Shown: positions 1 through 8,318 of the stretch, in pieces
Position numbering within the stretch: position 1 is the stretch's first letter
How the letters are laid out: each line of letters begins with the position of its first letter
DNA from: CAYSXY01 sp964435165
GTDB taxonomy: Bacteria > Pseudomonadota > Alphaproteobacteria > Rickettsiales > RI-342
Direction of reading: 5' to 3'
DNA length: 64,000 bases
Assembly (NCBI GenBank): GCA_964435165.1
Contig: CAYSXY010000004.1
Span: 1 to 64,000, forward strand
Position numbers and translations under genes: made by a program
The notes under the pieces: model-generated
What the model was told of the DNA's origin: nothing
Seen by the model: only the letters and a program-made list of their open reading frames with translations
Database searches by the model: none

Positions 1-420
1 AAAGCATTCACTGATCCTGCTATTTAATAAATCTCTTATTGGTTAGCAATGCCTTATTGAATTGGTATATTTTGATTGTACTTTGCGGGCCACTTGCTTA
101 TAATCAAGTGATAGAGGCAGATTTATGATGATTCGTCACTGCCTCGACGATAAAAGACTTTCGCCCATCCGGCATGCGAGAATGATGCTGATGACGCACT
201 CGGCCAGATGTGGAAAACAAGGATTCTAAGATGCACAATTCAGGCGCAGCATATCATGATCTGCCCCGTTCAGGCGGCAGCGAATATGCCGGGATGCGTG
301 CGTCTTCTTCCCATTTCTTTATGACAAACGATAGCGTTGCGACTTTAGCACGGTCAGGCCTGATGCATGGCCTGCACCACCGTGTAAGGCACGCAACGCA
401 AGACAGATTGGAGCCCCCCC
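1..420 (+). other. Upstream/leader region of rne
   Basis: No convincing gene is seen here. The open frame that crosses into rne from about 210 has no alphaproteobacterial-like protein character and overlaps rne in another frame. A long leader is expected for rne, because RNase E genes of other bacteria are autoregulated through their 5' untranslated RNA. Whether that holds here is inference. Confidence 0.4.
76..104 (+). promoter_or_regulatory. Candidate sigma-70 type promoter of rne
   Basis: A perfect TATAAT at 99-104 is preceded, after a 17-base spacer, by TTGTAC at 76-81, a weak -35 sharing only TTG with the consensus. Transcription from here would give a leader of about 310 bases before the rne start. 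Confidence 0.35.
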
Positions 421-2988
421 ATGAGCAAGCTTATGTTGATCGATGCCTCCCACCCGGAAGAAACCCGCGTGGTTGTGGCAGATAATGATAAAGTTCAAGA
501 ATATGATGTCGTTACGACAACCAAACAACAAGTAAAAAGCAACATCTATCTCGCCAAGATTACACGCGTTGAGCCCTCCTTGCAGGCTGCGTTTGTTGAC
601 TACGGTGCAGAGCGCCAGGGGTTTCTGCCTTTTTCTGAAATCCATCCGGATTACTATCAAATCCCCGTTGCCGATAAGGAAAAAATTAAAGCGCTTATGC
701 GTGACGAAACCGCCCTTGACGACGAGTTCGACACCGATATTTCAGATGAAAAAACGGAGGATGAACCGCAGGACGAATCGCCGCAAACCATCGCAGCCGA
801 TATGGAGCTGGATGGGCAGGAAGACATTGAAGATGACGCATCGGCTGACAAAGAAAATGAAAAAATAGAGACATTGCCGGACGAAGAGCAACCCGCTGCA
901 CATTCACATAACCGCTATAAATTCCTGCGCCGATATAAAATTCAGGAAGTGATTAAGAAAAATCAGGTGGTACTGGTGCAGGTCGCCAAAGAAGAGCGCG
1001 GCAGCAAAGGGGCGGCACTCACGACCTATATTTCCATGGCCGGGCGTTATTGCGTATTGATGCCCAATACGACCAATGCGGGAGGTATTTCACGCAAAAT
1101 CAGTGATGGAGAATCACGCCGTCGCCTGAAAAGCATCTGCGACACGCTGGAGACACCCGATGGGATGAGTGTGATTATCCGTACCGCCGGTATCGACCGT
1201 AGCCGGGCAGAGATTCGTCGCGATCTGGACTATCTCAAACGAAGTTGGGACAGTATTCGTGAAAAAGTCATGTCATCTCATGCGCCGCTCCTGGTCTATG
1301 AAGAAGGAGATATTATTAAGCGCGCCCTGCGTGACCTCTACAAAAACGATATTGAGCAGGTGGTAGTCGAAGGCGAAGATGCATTCAAATCCGCCAAAAG
1401 CTTTATGAAAACACTGATGCCAAGCCATGCGGTGCGTGTAAAGCAATATACGGGTGATATTCCGCTCTATTATGCCTATGACATTGAAGATCAGTTATTG
1501 ATGATGCATGATCCGGTGGTGCCCTTGCCATCCGGCGGCTACTTGGTCATCAACCCGACAGAAGCGCTGGTCTCGATAGACATCAACTCCGGTCGCGCCA
1601 CCAAAGAGCGCAATGTGGAAGAAACCGCACTGAAAAATAATGTTGAGGCAGCAAGGGAAATTGCCCGCCAGTTGCGGTTACGTGATTTGGCCGGATTGCT
1701 GGTGATTGATTTCATCGATATGTATGAATTCCGTAATCGCCGCAAAGTGGAACGGGCCATGAAAGATGCCCTGCGCCATGATCGTGCACGCATTCAGGTT
1801 GGGCGTATCAGCCCGTTCGGGTTGCTGGAAATGTCTCGTCAGCGCATGCGGCCCAGCGTGACAGAATCTAATACCCATAGCTGCGAGCGCTGCCATGGCA
1901 GCGGCATTGTGCGATCGACCGAATCGATGGCCATTCAGTTGCTGCGCACGCTGGAAAATGAAGCCTATGACACGTTCTTCAATGCGATGCAGGTCGTGAC
2001 CCATCCGGATATTGCCTATTATGTGCTGAACAATAAGCGCATGTCGCTGACCAATATTGAGCATAAATTCCAGCTTCATATTGATATTGAGGGCGACCAC
2101 AAACAAATCTCCAACAGCTTTCTGATCACCAAGGTGAATGATGAGACGGAAGATACGATCACAATCGATGAGCGTGGTAATGTGCTCAGCGGCACCCGCA
2201 AAGCCAAGCAAGCGCGGCGCGTTGCAGAAAAATCGCACAGTGATTTCACTCTGCCATTTGATGAGTCAAACTCGCGCAAAGCCGCCTCGCACGAAGAGGA
2301 TGATGAAGAGGATGAAGGCCGTTCGCGTCGCCGCCGTGGACGGCGTGGCGGGCGTCGTAACCGTCGCCAGCAGGATGATGCAGACCAGATGCAGGATACT
2401 TCCACATCCGAAACAGTGACGGACGTGGATGTTGATGCGGATCAGCCTGATCAGGAAGCAACACCAAAAACAACGCGACGCAGCAGTGGACGACGCAAGT
2501 TAGCATCCGATGGCAAGACGGATCATAACACTGACAGCGCAGATGCCGGTGATGCCGATGAGAAGCCGAAGCGTCGGGGACGCCCAAAAAAATCGGAAGC
2601 CAAGGCAGAGACAGCAGTTGAGAATGCTGATGAGAAGCCGAAGCGGGCGACCAGACGCCGCAAAACAGCTGAGTCTGATGTTGCCGACTCGTCGAAAGAG
2701 GCAGATGAGAGCACAGCTCAAACCGCCAAACCGCCTGCCAAAGCGACGAGAAAAACAGTTAAAAGCGATGATGAAAAAGCGTCGACATCTGCCTCGCGCA
2801 CGTCATCTTCGCGTCGTGCGAATGGTAAAGGCGCCGTAAAGGACACGGCTGACACTAAGGAAAAAACGGTAGCTGAAGCATCATCCAGCAAGGAAATGGT
2901 CACTGCAGAGGCTGACATGCCGCCACCGCTGGAGAAACAACGCAGTGCCAAGTGGCCGAAGCGTACCGGCTGGTGGAATCGCGCCTAA
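421..2988 (+). CDS. rne: Ribonuclease E/G
   Basis: Endoribonuclease that cuts A/U-rich single-stranded RNA, matures rRNA and tRNA and can scaffold an mRNA-degrading complex. The N-terminal half has the S1 RNA-binding domain (from about residue 35), interrupted at about 95-160 by an acidic low-complexity insert, then the 5'-sensor and DNase I-like core. The metal-binding aspartates are D387 and D430, 43 residues apart like D303/D346 of E. coli. The zinc link is C488-x2-C491, again at the E. coli spacing. From about residue 620 the tail is disordered and rich in Lys, Arg, Glu and Ala, with an arginine-rich patch (RSRRRRGRRGG) likely to bind RNA. GGAG lies 7 bases before the ATG. Its stop codon overlaps the end of the convergent aminotransferase gene. 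Confidence 0.96.
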   Translation: MSKLMLIDASHPEETRVVVADNDKVQEYDVVTTTKQQVKSNIYLAKITRVEPSLQAAFVDYGAERQGFLPFSEIHPDYYQIPVADKEKIKALMRDETALDDEFDTDISDEKTEDEPQDESPQTIAADMELDGQEDIEDDASADKENEKIETLPDEEQPAAHSHNRYKFLRRYKIQEVIKKNQVVLVQVAKEERGSKGAALTTYISMAGRYCVLMPNTTNAGGISRKISDGESRRRLKSICDTLETPDGMSVIIRTAGIDRSRAEIRRDLDYLKRSWDSIREKVMSSHAPLLVYEEGDIIKRALRDLYKNDIEQVVVEGEDAFKSAKSFMKTLMPSHAVRVKQYTGDIPLYYAYDIEDQLLMMHDPVVPLPSGGYLVINPTEALVSIDINSGRATKERNVEETALKNNVEAAREIARQLRLRDLAGLLVIDFIDMYEFRNRRKVERAMKDALRHDRARIQVGRISPFGLLEMSRQRMRPSVTESNTHSCERCHGSGIVRSTESMAIQLLRTLENEAYDTFFNAMQVVTHPDIAYYVLNNKRMSLTNIEHKFQLHIDIEGDHKQISNSFLITKVNDETEDTITIDERGNVLSGTRKAKQARRVAEKSHSDFTLPFDESNSRKAASHEEDDEEDEGRSRRRRGRRGGRRNRRQQDDADQMQDTSTSETVTDVDVDADQPDQEATPKTTRRSSGRRKLASDGKTDHNTDSADAGDADEKPKRRGRPKKSEAKAETAVENADEKPKRATRRRKTAESDVADSSKEADESTAQTAKPPAKATRKTVKSDDEKASTSASRTSSSRRANGKGAVKDTADTKEKTVAEASSSKEMVTAEADMPPPLEKQRSAKWPKRTGWWNRA

Positions 2989-4139
2989 GATCGTCCGCTA
3001 AACCACCGCGTCAGGCGCTGCATTGCCTCACGCACCTCACCTGTCGTGCCGCTGTAAGAGAAGCGTACCCATTCATGGCCATGATTTGTATCGAAATCAT
3101 GGCCGGATACGGCAGAAATATGCGCCTGCTCGAGCATCTCACGGCATAGAACAGCGCTATCTTCTGTCAGATGGCTGACATTGGCATAAATATAAAAAGC
3201 CCCTTCTGCCGGACAGATGCGCGTCACCCCAAGCTGGGTGAGCGTATCGAGAATCACATCGCGATTAATACGATATTCATCCACCGTGGCATCCAGTTCA
3301 TCCGTGCATTCAAAGACTTTCAGCGCGGCATGTTGCGCGAGTGAAGGCGGAGAGACAAAGAAATTTTGCAGCAGGGATTCATATGAACGTTGCAGCGCTT
3401 GCGGTGCCACAACCCAGCCCAACCTCCAGCCTGCCATCAAATAATATTTAGAGAAACTGTTGAGAATAATGGTATTCTGATCATGCGATAGTGCAGAGAT
3501 CGCCTCGCCTTCATAGACCATGCCATGATAAATTTCATCCGAAATGACGGTGATATTTCGTTCACGACAATAATCGAGCAATTCGCGGAATTGCGCCTCC
3601 GGAATCACCGTACCGGTGGGGTTGGACGGACTACCCACAACGATCCCTTGCACCGGCTGTTCCAACGCTTCTATCATGGCTACCGATGGTTGAAAGTGAT
3701 TGTCAAAGCCACCTTTCAATAGCACCGGCTCTAACCCCATCGCCTGAATCACATTGCGATAGGCCGGATAGCACGGCTCAACCAAAGCCACTCGTTCACC
3801 CGCATCAAACGCTGCCAACAATGTCAGAAAAAAAGCGCTGGAGGAGCCAACGGTGATAAAAATGCGTTCCCACGGCACGTCAACACCGTAAGTGTCACGA
3901 TAATGCTCACTGAGTTTTCGCCGCAACTCGCGCAGGCCGCATGCTTCAGTGTAACCCAGATTGCTTCGTTGCATCAGCTCTGCTGCCGCATCGACAACAC
4001 GCTGCGGAATGCCCTTTCCAGGCTGGCCTAAAGACAGGTGAATGACATCTGCCCCTGACGTTTGAATAAAATCGTTCGCCTGACTTAAGGCTTCCATAAT
4101 CAGAAATGGCGGAATAGCTCCACGTTTGGCGATGTTCAT
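2985..4139 (-). CDS. Class I/II pyridoxal-phosphate aminotransferase
   Basis: Fold-type I aminotransferase, probably acting on an amino acid in the cytoplasm; the substrate cannot be read from sequence. It shows the LSLGQPG substrate-loop motif near the N-terminus, GSPSNPTG for cofactor/substrate binding, SDEIYHGM (Asp and Tyr for the pyridine ring), the SFSKYYLMAGWRLGW block with the PLP lysine, and a C-terminal WVRFSYSG with the carboxylate-binding Arg. About 384 aa is normal for the AspC/AlaT-like group. A GTG further upstream (4160) would add seven residues, but the ATG at 4139 has GGAAAG at good spacing, so it is preferred. Its 3' end overlaps that of rne on the other strand. Confidence 0.85.
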   Translation of the reverse strand: MNIAKRGAIPPFLIMEALSQANDFIQTSGADVIHLSLGQPGKGIPQRVVDAAAELMQRSNLGYTEACGLRELRRKLSEHYRDTYGVDVPWERIFITVGSSSAFFLTLLAAFDAGERVALVEPCYPAYRNVIQAMGLEPVLLKGGFDNHFQPSVAMIEALEQPVQGIVVGSPSNPTGTVIPEAQFRELLDYCRERNITVISDEIYHGMVYEGEAISALSHDQNTIILNSFSKYYLMAGWRLGWVVAPQALQRSYESLLQNFFVSPPSLAQHAALKVFECTDELDATVDEYRINRDVILDTLTQLGVTRICPAEGAFYIYANVSHLTEDSAVLCREMLEQAHISAVSGHDFDTNHGHEWVRFSYSGTTGEVREAMQRLTRWFSGRS

Positions 4140-4298
4140 AGTGTTTTCTTTCCGTTTCACCGACGCATTTACTGGAATAAGCGGCAGATCATCCCTACAT
4201 TAACGGGTAGTATCGCTCCATGCGCCAGCACATAGCGAATGTGACAACGCTATTCAGTCGTATGACATAATGAACAGGAGTCATAACAAGCTATCCTT

Positions 4299-5696
4299 AT
4301 GATGCAACCTCGATTCTCTATTATATCTGTATGGCAGTGCGCTCTTCGTTTCTCTTGTATGATCGCGCTCTATCTCTGCATCAGCCTGTGTATGTTGGGC
4401 ATTTTCTCAGGCTCGAGCCATGCGGCATCCATTATCCGTGATACAGAAATCGAGCGCACCCTGGCCACTTATATGAAACCGTTGCTGGATGCGGCACATA
4501 TGGCTCCCGACTCAGTACGCCTGATTATCGTGAATGATGCAAGTCTGAATGCATTCGTTGCCAATGGCAGTAATATTTACATGCATAGCGGCCTGCTGAT
4601 GAGTGCCCAGCACCCGGATGTGGTAATCGGCGTACTGGCACACGAGCTAGGTCATATTACCGGTGGCCACCTGATCCGCACCGTCGATGCTTATCGTCAA
4701 ATGCAGCTTGAATATGGGCTATTCACCCTGCTCTCCGTTGCCGCTGCTGCCGGAGGAGCCGGTGATTTAAGCCAGGCGGCCATGGCGGCCGGTGGCCAGA
4801 TCGCGCAGGAAGGGTTTTTGCGATATTCACGCGGGCAGGAACAATCCGCCGATCAGGCCGGTCTTGGCTATCTTGATGCCTCGGCTATCTCTGCCGAAGG
4901 GTTGTTGGATATGTTTGCCACCTTGCGTCAGCGCGAACGCCTGTCGCGTGATGAGCAACAAACCTATCTGACGACCCACCCGCTCACCTCTGAACGCATG
5001 GCGCATATCCGTCACCATGTGGATCAGGTGGACATGACGCGTCTTGCGGATGATCATCCGTTGGTGATTCAACATCGACGGATGGTGACGAAACTCAAAG
5101 CGTTCCTGATGCCGCTATCTGACGTGCGCCCCCAATTTGCCACCGGTGATGATGCCGCAAACCTGATGGGACGCGCCATCGTCCATTATCGTGCCTCAGA
5201 ACTGGAGCAGGCCAAAGCACTCATGCAGCAACTTATCGCATCGTATCCTGATGATCCTTTCTATCATGAACTGCTCGGACAAATGCTGTTTGAACATGGC
5301 GATGTGGCCGAGGCGTCTGAAGCATATCGTCGTGCCTATGCCCTTATCAGTAAGCCTGCGCCACTTATGGCATTGCATTATGCACGGGCTTTGATTGCAA
5401 CACAGCAATCAGACAATCTACGCTTAGCCGAGCAATTATTGACCAATGCCACACAATATGAGCCGCAAAACCGGCTCGCATGGCGCACGCTGGGCCAGCT
5501 CTATGCAGAATCAGGCCGCGCTGTGGAGGCCAAGCTTGCGCAGGCGGAGACGGAATTATTAGCAGCACGCTTCAATGAGGCCATTGCATTGGCTAAAGAA
5601 GTGGTGGATGCGGTGGATCCGTCCAATCCAGTCTCCATCCGCGCGCAGGATGTGATCGCAACGGCGAGACTCAAACGCGACCAGCAGGAAAACTAG
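4299..5696 (+). CDS. M48 family metalloprotease with TPR domain (BepA/YfgC-like)
   Basis: Periplasmic zinc protease of the BepA type, which in E. coli assists outer-membrane protein assembly and removes stalled precursors. A long signal peptide (hydrophobic to about residue 40, ending in SSHAAS) is followed by the M48 domain with HELGH at residues 115-119. A downstream EQSADQAGLGYL segment supplies the third zinc ligand. The second half, from about residue 285, holds tetratricopeptide-like helices ending near ARFNEAIALAKEV. At 465 aa the size matches BepA. The neighbours are unrelated, so function rests on domain architecture alone. Two adjacent ATG codons begin the frame and the ribosome-binding site is weak. 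Confidence 0.88.
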   Translation: MMQPRFSIISVWQCALRFSCMIALYLCISLCMLGIFSGSSHAASIIRDTEIERTLATYMKPLLDAAHMAPDSVRLIIVNDASLNAFVANGSNIYMHSGLLMSAQHPDVVIGVLAHELGHITGGHLIRTVDAYRQMQLEYGLFTLLSVAAAAGGAGDLSQAAMAAGGQIAQEGFLRYSRGQEQSADQAGLGYLDASAISAEGLLDMFATLRQRERLSRDEQQTYLTTHPLTSERMAHIRHHVDQVDMTRLADDHPLVIQHRRMVTKLKAFLMPLSDVRPQFATGDDAANLMGRAIVHYRASELEQAKALMQQLIASYPDDPFYHELLGQMLFEHGDVAEASEAYRRAYALISKPAPLMALHYARALIATQQSDNLRLAEQLLTNATQYEPQNRLAWRTLGQLYAESGRAVEAKLAQAETELLAARFNEAIALAKEVVDAVDPSNPVSIRAQDVIATARLKRDQQEN

Positions 5697-5836
5697 AAAA
5701 CCAGTAGAGCCTGGCGACATTAGAAACAAGATACCGATAGTTTCAGCCCTATACTGAATCGCCCTCATCTCACTCTCACAGCAACAAATACCAGTAAAAT
5801 GATGTGATTTGCGTCCAGATATGGTAAGATAGGGCC

Positions 5837-6169
5837 ATGCTGACGAAAATCATGCAATCGATTGTTATCTTTACCTTCATTATCGCATTTGGTTTGAACA
5901 CAGCCTATGCGTCCTCATTGTTGTGCTGCGATTTGGAGCAGACAGGGCACATACCCTGTCATGATATGCCGTCAAATGAACCCCCTGAGACCGAACGGTG
6001 CTGCGTTGATGCTTTTTGCGCCAAATGCTTCCACCAGGTTCCTCCTCTTGGCCAGGCGGTCATGTCACCTATCGCGATGTTCGATAATGCGCGCTATCAT
6101 TCTATCCTTATAACACCTCAAAGCCACCTGCTGGGTGGGTTGGATCGGCCACCTAAACACCTCGCTTAA
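5837..6169 (+). CDS. Small Cys/His-containing exported protein, unknown function
   Basis: A 110-residue protein with a clear signal peptide (hydrophobic stretch to about residue 24, cleavage near AYA-SS). The mature part carries LCCDLEQ, a HIPCHDMP segment and RCCVDAFCAKCFH: seven cysteines plus several Met and His, a composition suited to binding a soft metal ion. The C-terminal GLDRPPKHLA resembles the ends of small copper-associated exported proteins (CopL/DUF2946-like) as I remember them; that is an analogy only. It lies 41 bases upstream of a Cys-rich lipoprotein and is probably co-transcribed with it. Confidence 0.6.
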   Translation: MLTKIMQSIVIFTFIIAFGLNTAYASSLLCCDLEQTGHIPCHDMPSNEPPETERCCVDAFCAKCFHQVPPLGQAVMSPIAMFDNARYHSILITPQSHLLGGLDRPPKHLA

Positions 6170-6210
6170 GCTCATTTCAAACGATACAATTATTATTTAA
6201 CGAGGATGTT

Positions 6211-6483
6211 ATGTTTAAACGACTAATACCAGTCTTCATGCTGGTCTTTCTTTCCGCCTGCGCTAACCTGCAAGGCACGTACTCACCCGGAGCATGCAGC
6301 TGTTGCAACCATTGTCATTATTGTCAATGTGAGCGCTGCGAATGCTGCGACGATAAAGAGTGCAACTGCAAGGACGGTACATGCCATATGTGCCAGAAAA
6401 ACAAGGCAGCGGCACCTTCCGGCAACTCGGAAAAACCATGCAAGGTCTGTCTCGAATCAGAGCGGAAAAGCAACATGAGGTAG
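6211..6483 (+). CDS. Cysteine-rich lipoprotein, metallothionein-like
   Basis: A 90-residue predicted lipoprotein: the signal ends in a perfect lipobox LSAC, so Cys17 would be lipidated. The mature part is packed with cysteine (16 Cys in 90 residues), arranged as CSCC, CHYCQCERCECC, CNC, CHMC and CKVC, with scattered His and acidic residues. This looks like a metal-thiolate binding protein anchored in the membrane; no family is recognised. A strong hairpin terminator follows directly. The small Cys-rich exported protein upstream and the DsbA-like gene downstream make a periplasmic thiol or metal role plausible. The GAGG before the ATG is a reasonable ribosome-binding site. Confidence 0.7.
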   Translation: MFKRLIPVFMLVFLSACANLQGTYSPGACSCCNHCHYCQCERCECCDDKECNCKDGTCHMCQKNKAAAPSGNSEKPCKVCLESERKSNMR

Positions 6484-6491
6484 CCAAACCA

Positions 6492-6525
6492 AAGGGGCGG
6501 CAGAGTATTCTGCCGCCCCTTCTTA
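6492..6525 (+). terminator. Rho-independent terminator after the Cys-rich lipoprotein gene
   Basis: A perfect 13-bp stem (6492-6504 with 6509-6521) closes a four-base GTAT loop. The stem is GC-rich (GGGGCGGCAGA) and runs into a T-rich stretch. It ends the 5837-6483 unit before the next gene. Confidence 0.85.
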
Positions 6526-6628
6526 CACAGGCAAGACAGGCTCAACCATTGTCAATGCATTTTGAGTCTGTACCTGCCGGTTTTTTTTCGCTATAGGTAG
6601 CCGCACGAAGCATCTGGGGAGATTTGCA

Positions 6629-7393
6629 ATGAATAAATTTACGTCTGTCGCCATTATAGTTCTGGTCGCCGTCGCGCTGACCGTCGGCTTTTTTATGATT
6701 CCTAAGAATGAGCATGTGGTCGCTACCGGTGACGCCATGACAAAAAGCGACGTTGAGCAGATTGTTCGCGATTTCATTCTGAATAACCCGGATGTGATTG
6801 TTGAATCGCTGAATTCATTCCAGGAACAGCAGCGCCGTGACCAACAGGCGAAATCTGCTGCCGGGGCCAAGCAGGTTATCGATCAGCTTGATTCCATCAA
6901 TGCGCCCATTGCCGGTAATCCTGACGGTGATGTGACGGTCGTAGAGTTTTTTGATTATAATTGTGGCTTTTGCAAACGTGCGCTCCCAACCGTACTTGAC
7001 CTGATCAAGCAGGATCAGAACGTGAAATTTGTCTTCCTTGAGTTGCCGATCTTAAGCCCTAGTTCTGAGCAGGTCGCCAAAGCAGCGACGGCAGTCCATC
7101 TGATCGATGAGTCGAAATATCTGGATTATCACACGGCGCTCATGGAGTTCCGTGGCCAGAAAAATGAAAAACTGCTGCTGGATAAGGCCGAAGAGTTAGG
7201 GCTGAACCGCGATGAGGTGAAGGAGAAAATGAATTCGGCTGAGGTTAATACGGTTCTCAGTCAGGTGAAGCAGCTGGCCTCCCAGGCCGGAGTGCGCGGG
7301 ACACCCGCATTTATCATCGGAGAGGAATTAATTCCTGGCGCCGTTGATATTAACACCCTGAAAGCCGCTGTGAACCGAGCACGCAACGGTTAA
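6629..7393 (+). CDS. DsbA-family thioredoxin-fold protein
   Basis: Exported disulfide oxidoreductase of the DsbA/Com1 group. An N-terminal hydrophobic segment (residues 7-25) acts as signal or anchor. A helical linker with QEQQRRDQQ follows, then the thioredoxin fold with the redox motif C112-G-F-C115 in EFFDYNCGFCK and the cis-Pro loop GVRGTPAFIIG near residue 225. The N-terminal extension before the redox domain resembles ScsC/DsbG-like dimerisation stalks, so an isomerase-like role is possible. 254 aa fits the family. GGGGAG precedes the ATG. Cys-rich exported proteins lie just upstream but behind a terminator. Confidence 0.85.
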   Translation: MNKFTSVAIIVLVAVALTVGFFMIPKNEHVVATGDAMTKSDVEQIVRDFILNNPDVIVESLNSFQEQQRRDQQAKSAAGAKQVIDQLDSINAPIAGNPDGDVTVVEFFDYNCGFCKRALPTVLDLIKQDQNVKFVFLELPILSPSSEQVAKAATAVHLIDESKYLDYHTALMEFRGQKNEKLLLDKAEELGLNRDEVKEKMNSAEVNTVLSQVKQLASQAGVRGTPAFIIGEELIPGAVDINTLKAAVNRARNG

Positions 7394-7416
7394 TTTTCCA
7401 GATGTTCACATGACAT

Positions 7417-7446
7417 AAAGGGCTGCCATCGGCAGTCCTTTTTTGT
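7417..7446. terminator. Bidirectional terminator between the dsbA-like gene and ispE
   Basis: An 11-bp stem (7417-7427 with 7431-7441, one G-T pair) with a three-base loop has A residues on one side and T residues on the other. It can therefore end transcription of the two convergent genes. Confidence 0.8.
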
Positions 7447-7451
7447 GACGT

Positions 7452-8318
7452 TTACTGTTCTTTCAACCGGCTGACACGCACCCACCAGTTGGAATCATAT
7501 GATGCGATGGTGTGCGCTGACTGTTCTGCCTGTGTGCGTTCGCGATAAAACGCCGTGCAACATGAACCACTCCCGCTCATTCGTACAAGCTGTGCGCCTT
7601 GCGTCGATCGCAACTGCGCCATCGCCTCGGCAACCACAGGCGCTAATTGGCAGGCCGCCCCTTCCAGCATGTTCGATTGCTGTTGCAATGCTTCCAGCGT
7701 CCAGCGTGTGTTGACTACTGTGTCTTGGGCAAAAGGTGACGCAGCCTTTTTATATGCCTGATACACCAGGGGGGTTGAAACAGCTTGCCCGGGCCAGACC
7801 AGCACGCAATAAGGCGGCATGTTAACAAGTGTCACAGGGCTCAGCACCTCACCCACCCCTTGCATTTGCGCCGGAGAAGGCTCGAGGCATGCCGGTACAT
7901 CACTGCCCAGTTTTAGCGCAATCTCAGCTAATCGCGCCTTTGGCCAGCGCACGCTCCAAAGCTGATTGAGCAGCCGCAGCGTCGTTGCAGCATCGGAGGA
8001 GCCACCGCCGATACCCGCGCCAATCGGCAATTCCTTGGTCAATGTAATGGCAGCTTGCGGAGCGATACCCGCCTCTTCCGCCAGCACGCGTGCTGCCCGT
8101 AGCACTAAATTATCACTATCGTCAGTGGGTAACGTGGCCGCAAAAGAACCGTCAATCGTTAGCGATAGATCCGTCGCCGGTTCGACGCACAGCCTGTCGC
8201 CTATCTCCGTAAAACAGACGACACTATTGAGAAGATGATATCCATCCGGACGGCGGCCGGTAATATGAAGAAACAGGTTCAGCTTGGCCGGCGCAACCGC
8301 TTCTATGGCATCGGTCAT
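7452..8318 (-). CDS. ispE: 4-diphosphocytidyl-2-C-methyl-D-erythritol kinase
   Basis: GHMP kinase that phosphorylates CDP-methylerythritol in the non-mevalonate (MEP) route to isoprenoids. The N-terminal PAKLNLFLHI block contains K12, the glycine-rich ATP loop PIGAGIGGGSSDA spans residues 98-110, and D140 in LKLGSDVP matches the E. coli catalytic Asp141. The C-terminal motif VRMSGSGSCCTAF is also present. 288 aa is typical. The ATG overlaps the stop of the upstream TPR gene (ATGA), so the two are translationally coupled, an arrangement seen in other alphaproteobacteria. Confidence 0.95.
   Translation of the reverse strand: MTDAIEAVAPAKLNLFLHITGRRPDGYHLLNSVVCFTEIGDRLCVEPATDLSLTIDGSFAATLPTDDSDNLVLRAARVLAEEAGIAPQAAITLTKELPIGAGIGGGSSDAATTLRLLNQLWSVRWPKARLAEIALKLGSDVPACLEPSPAQMQGVGEVLSPVTLVNMPPYCVLVWPGQAVSTPLVYQAYKKAASPFAQDTVVNTRWTLEALQQQSNMLEGAACQLAPVVAEAMAQLRSTQGAQLVRMSGSGSCCTAFYRERTQAEQSAHTIASYDSNWWVRVSRLKEQ

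Noticed and set aside
210..485. Open frame of 91 codons upstream of and overlapping rne
   Set aside because: Low-complexity composition, overlaps the certain rne start in another frame, and has no ribosome-binding site.
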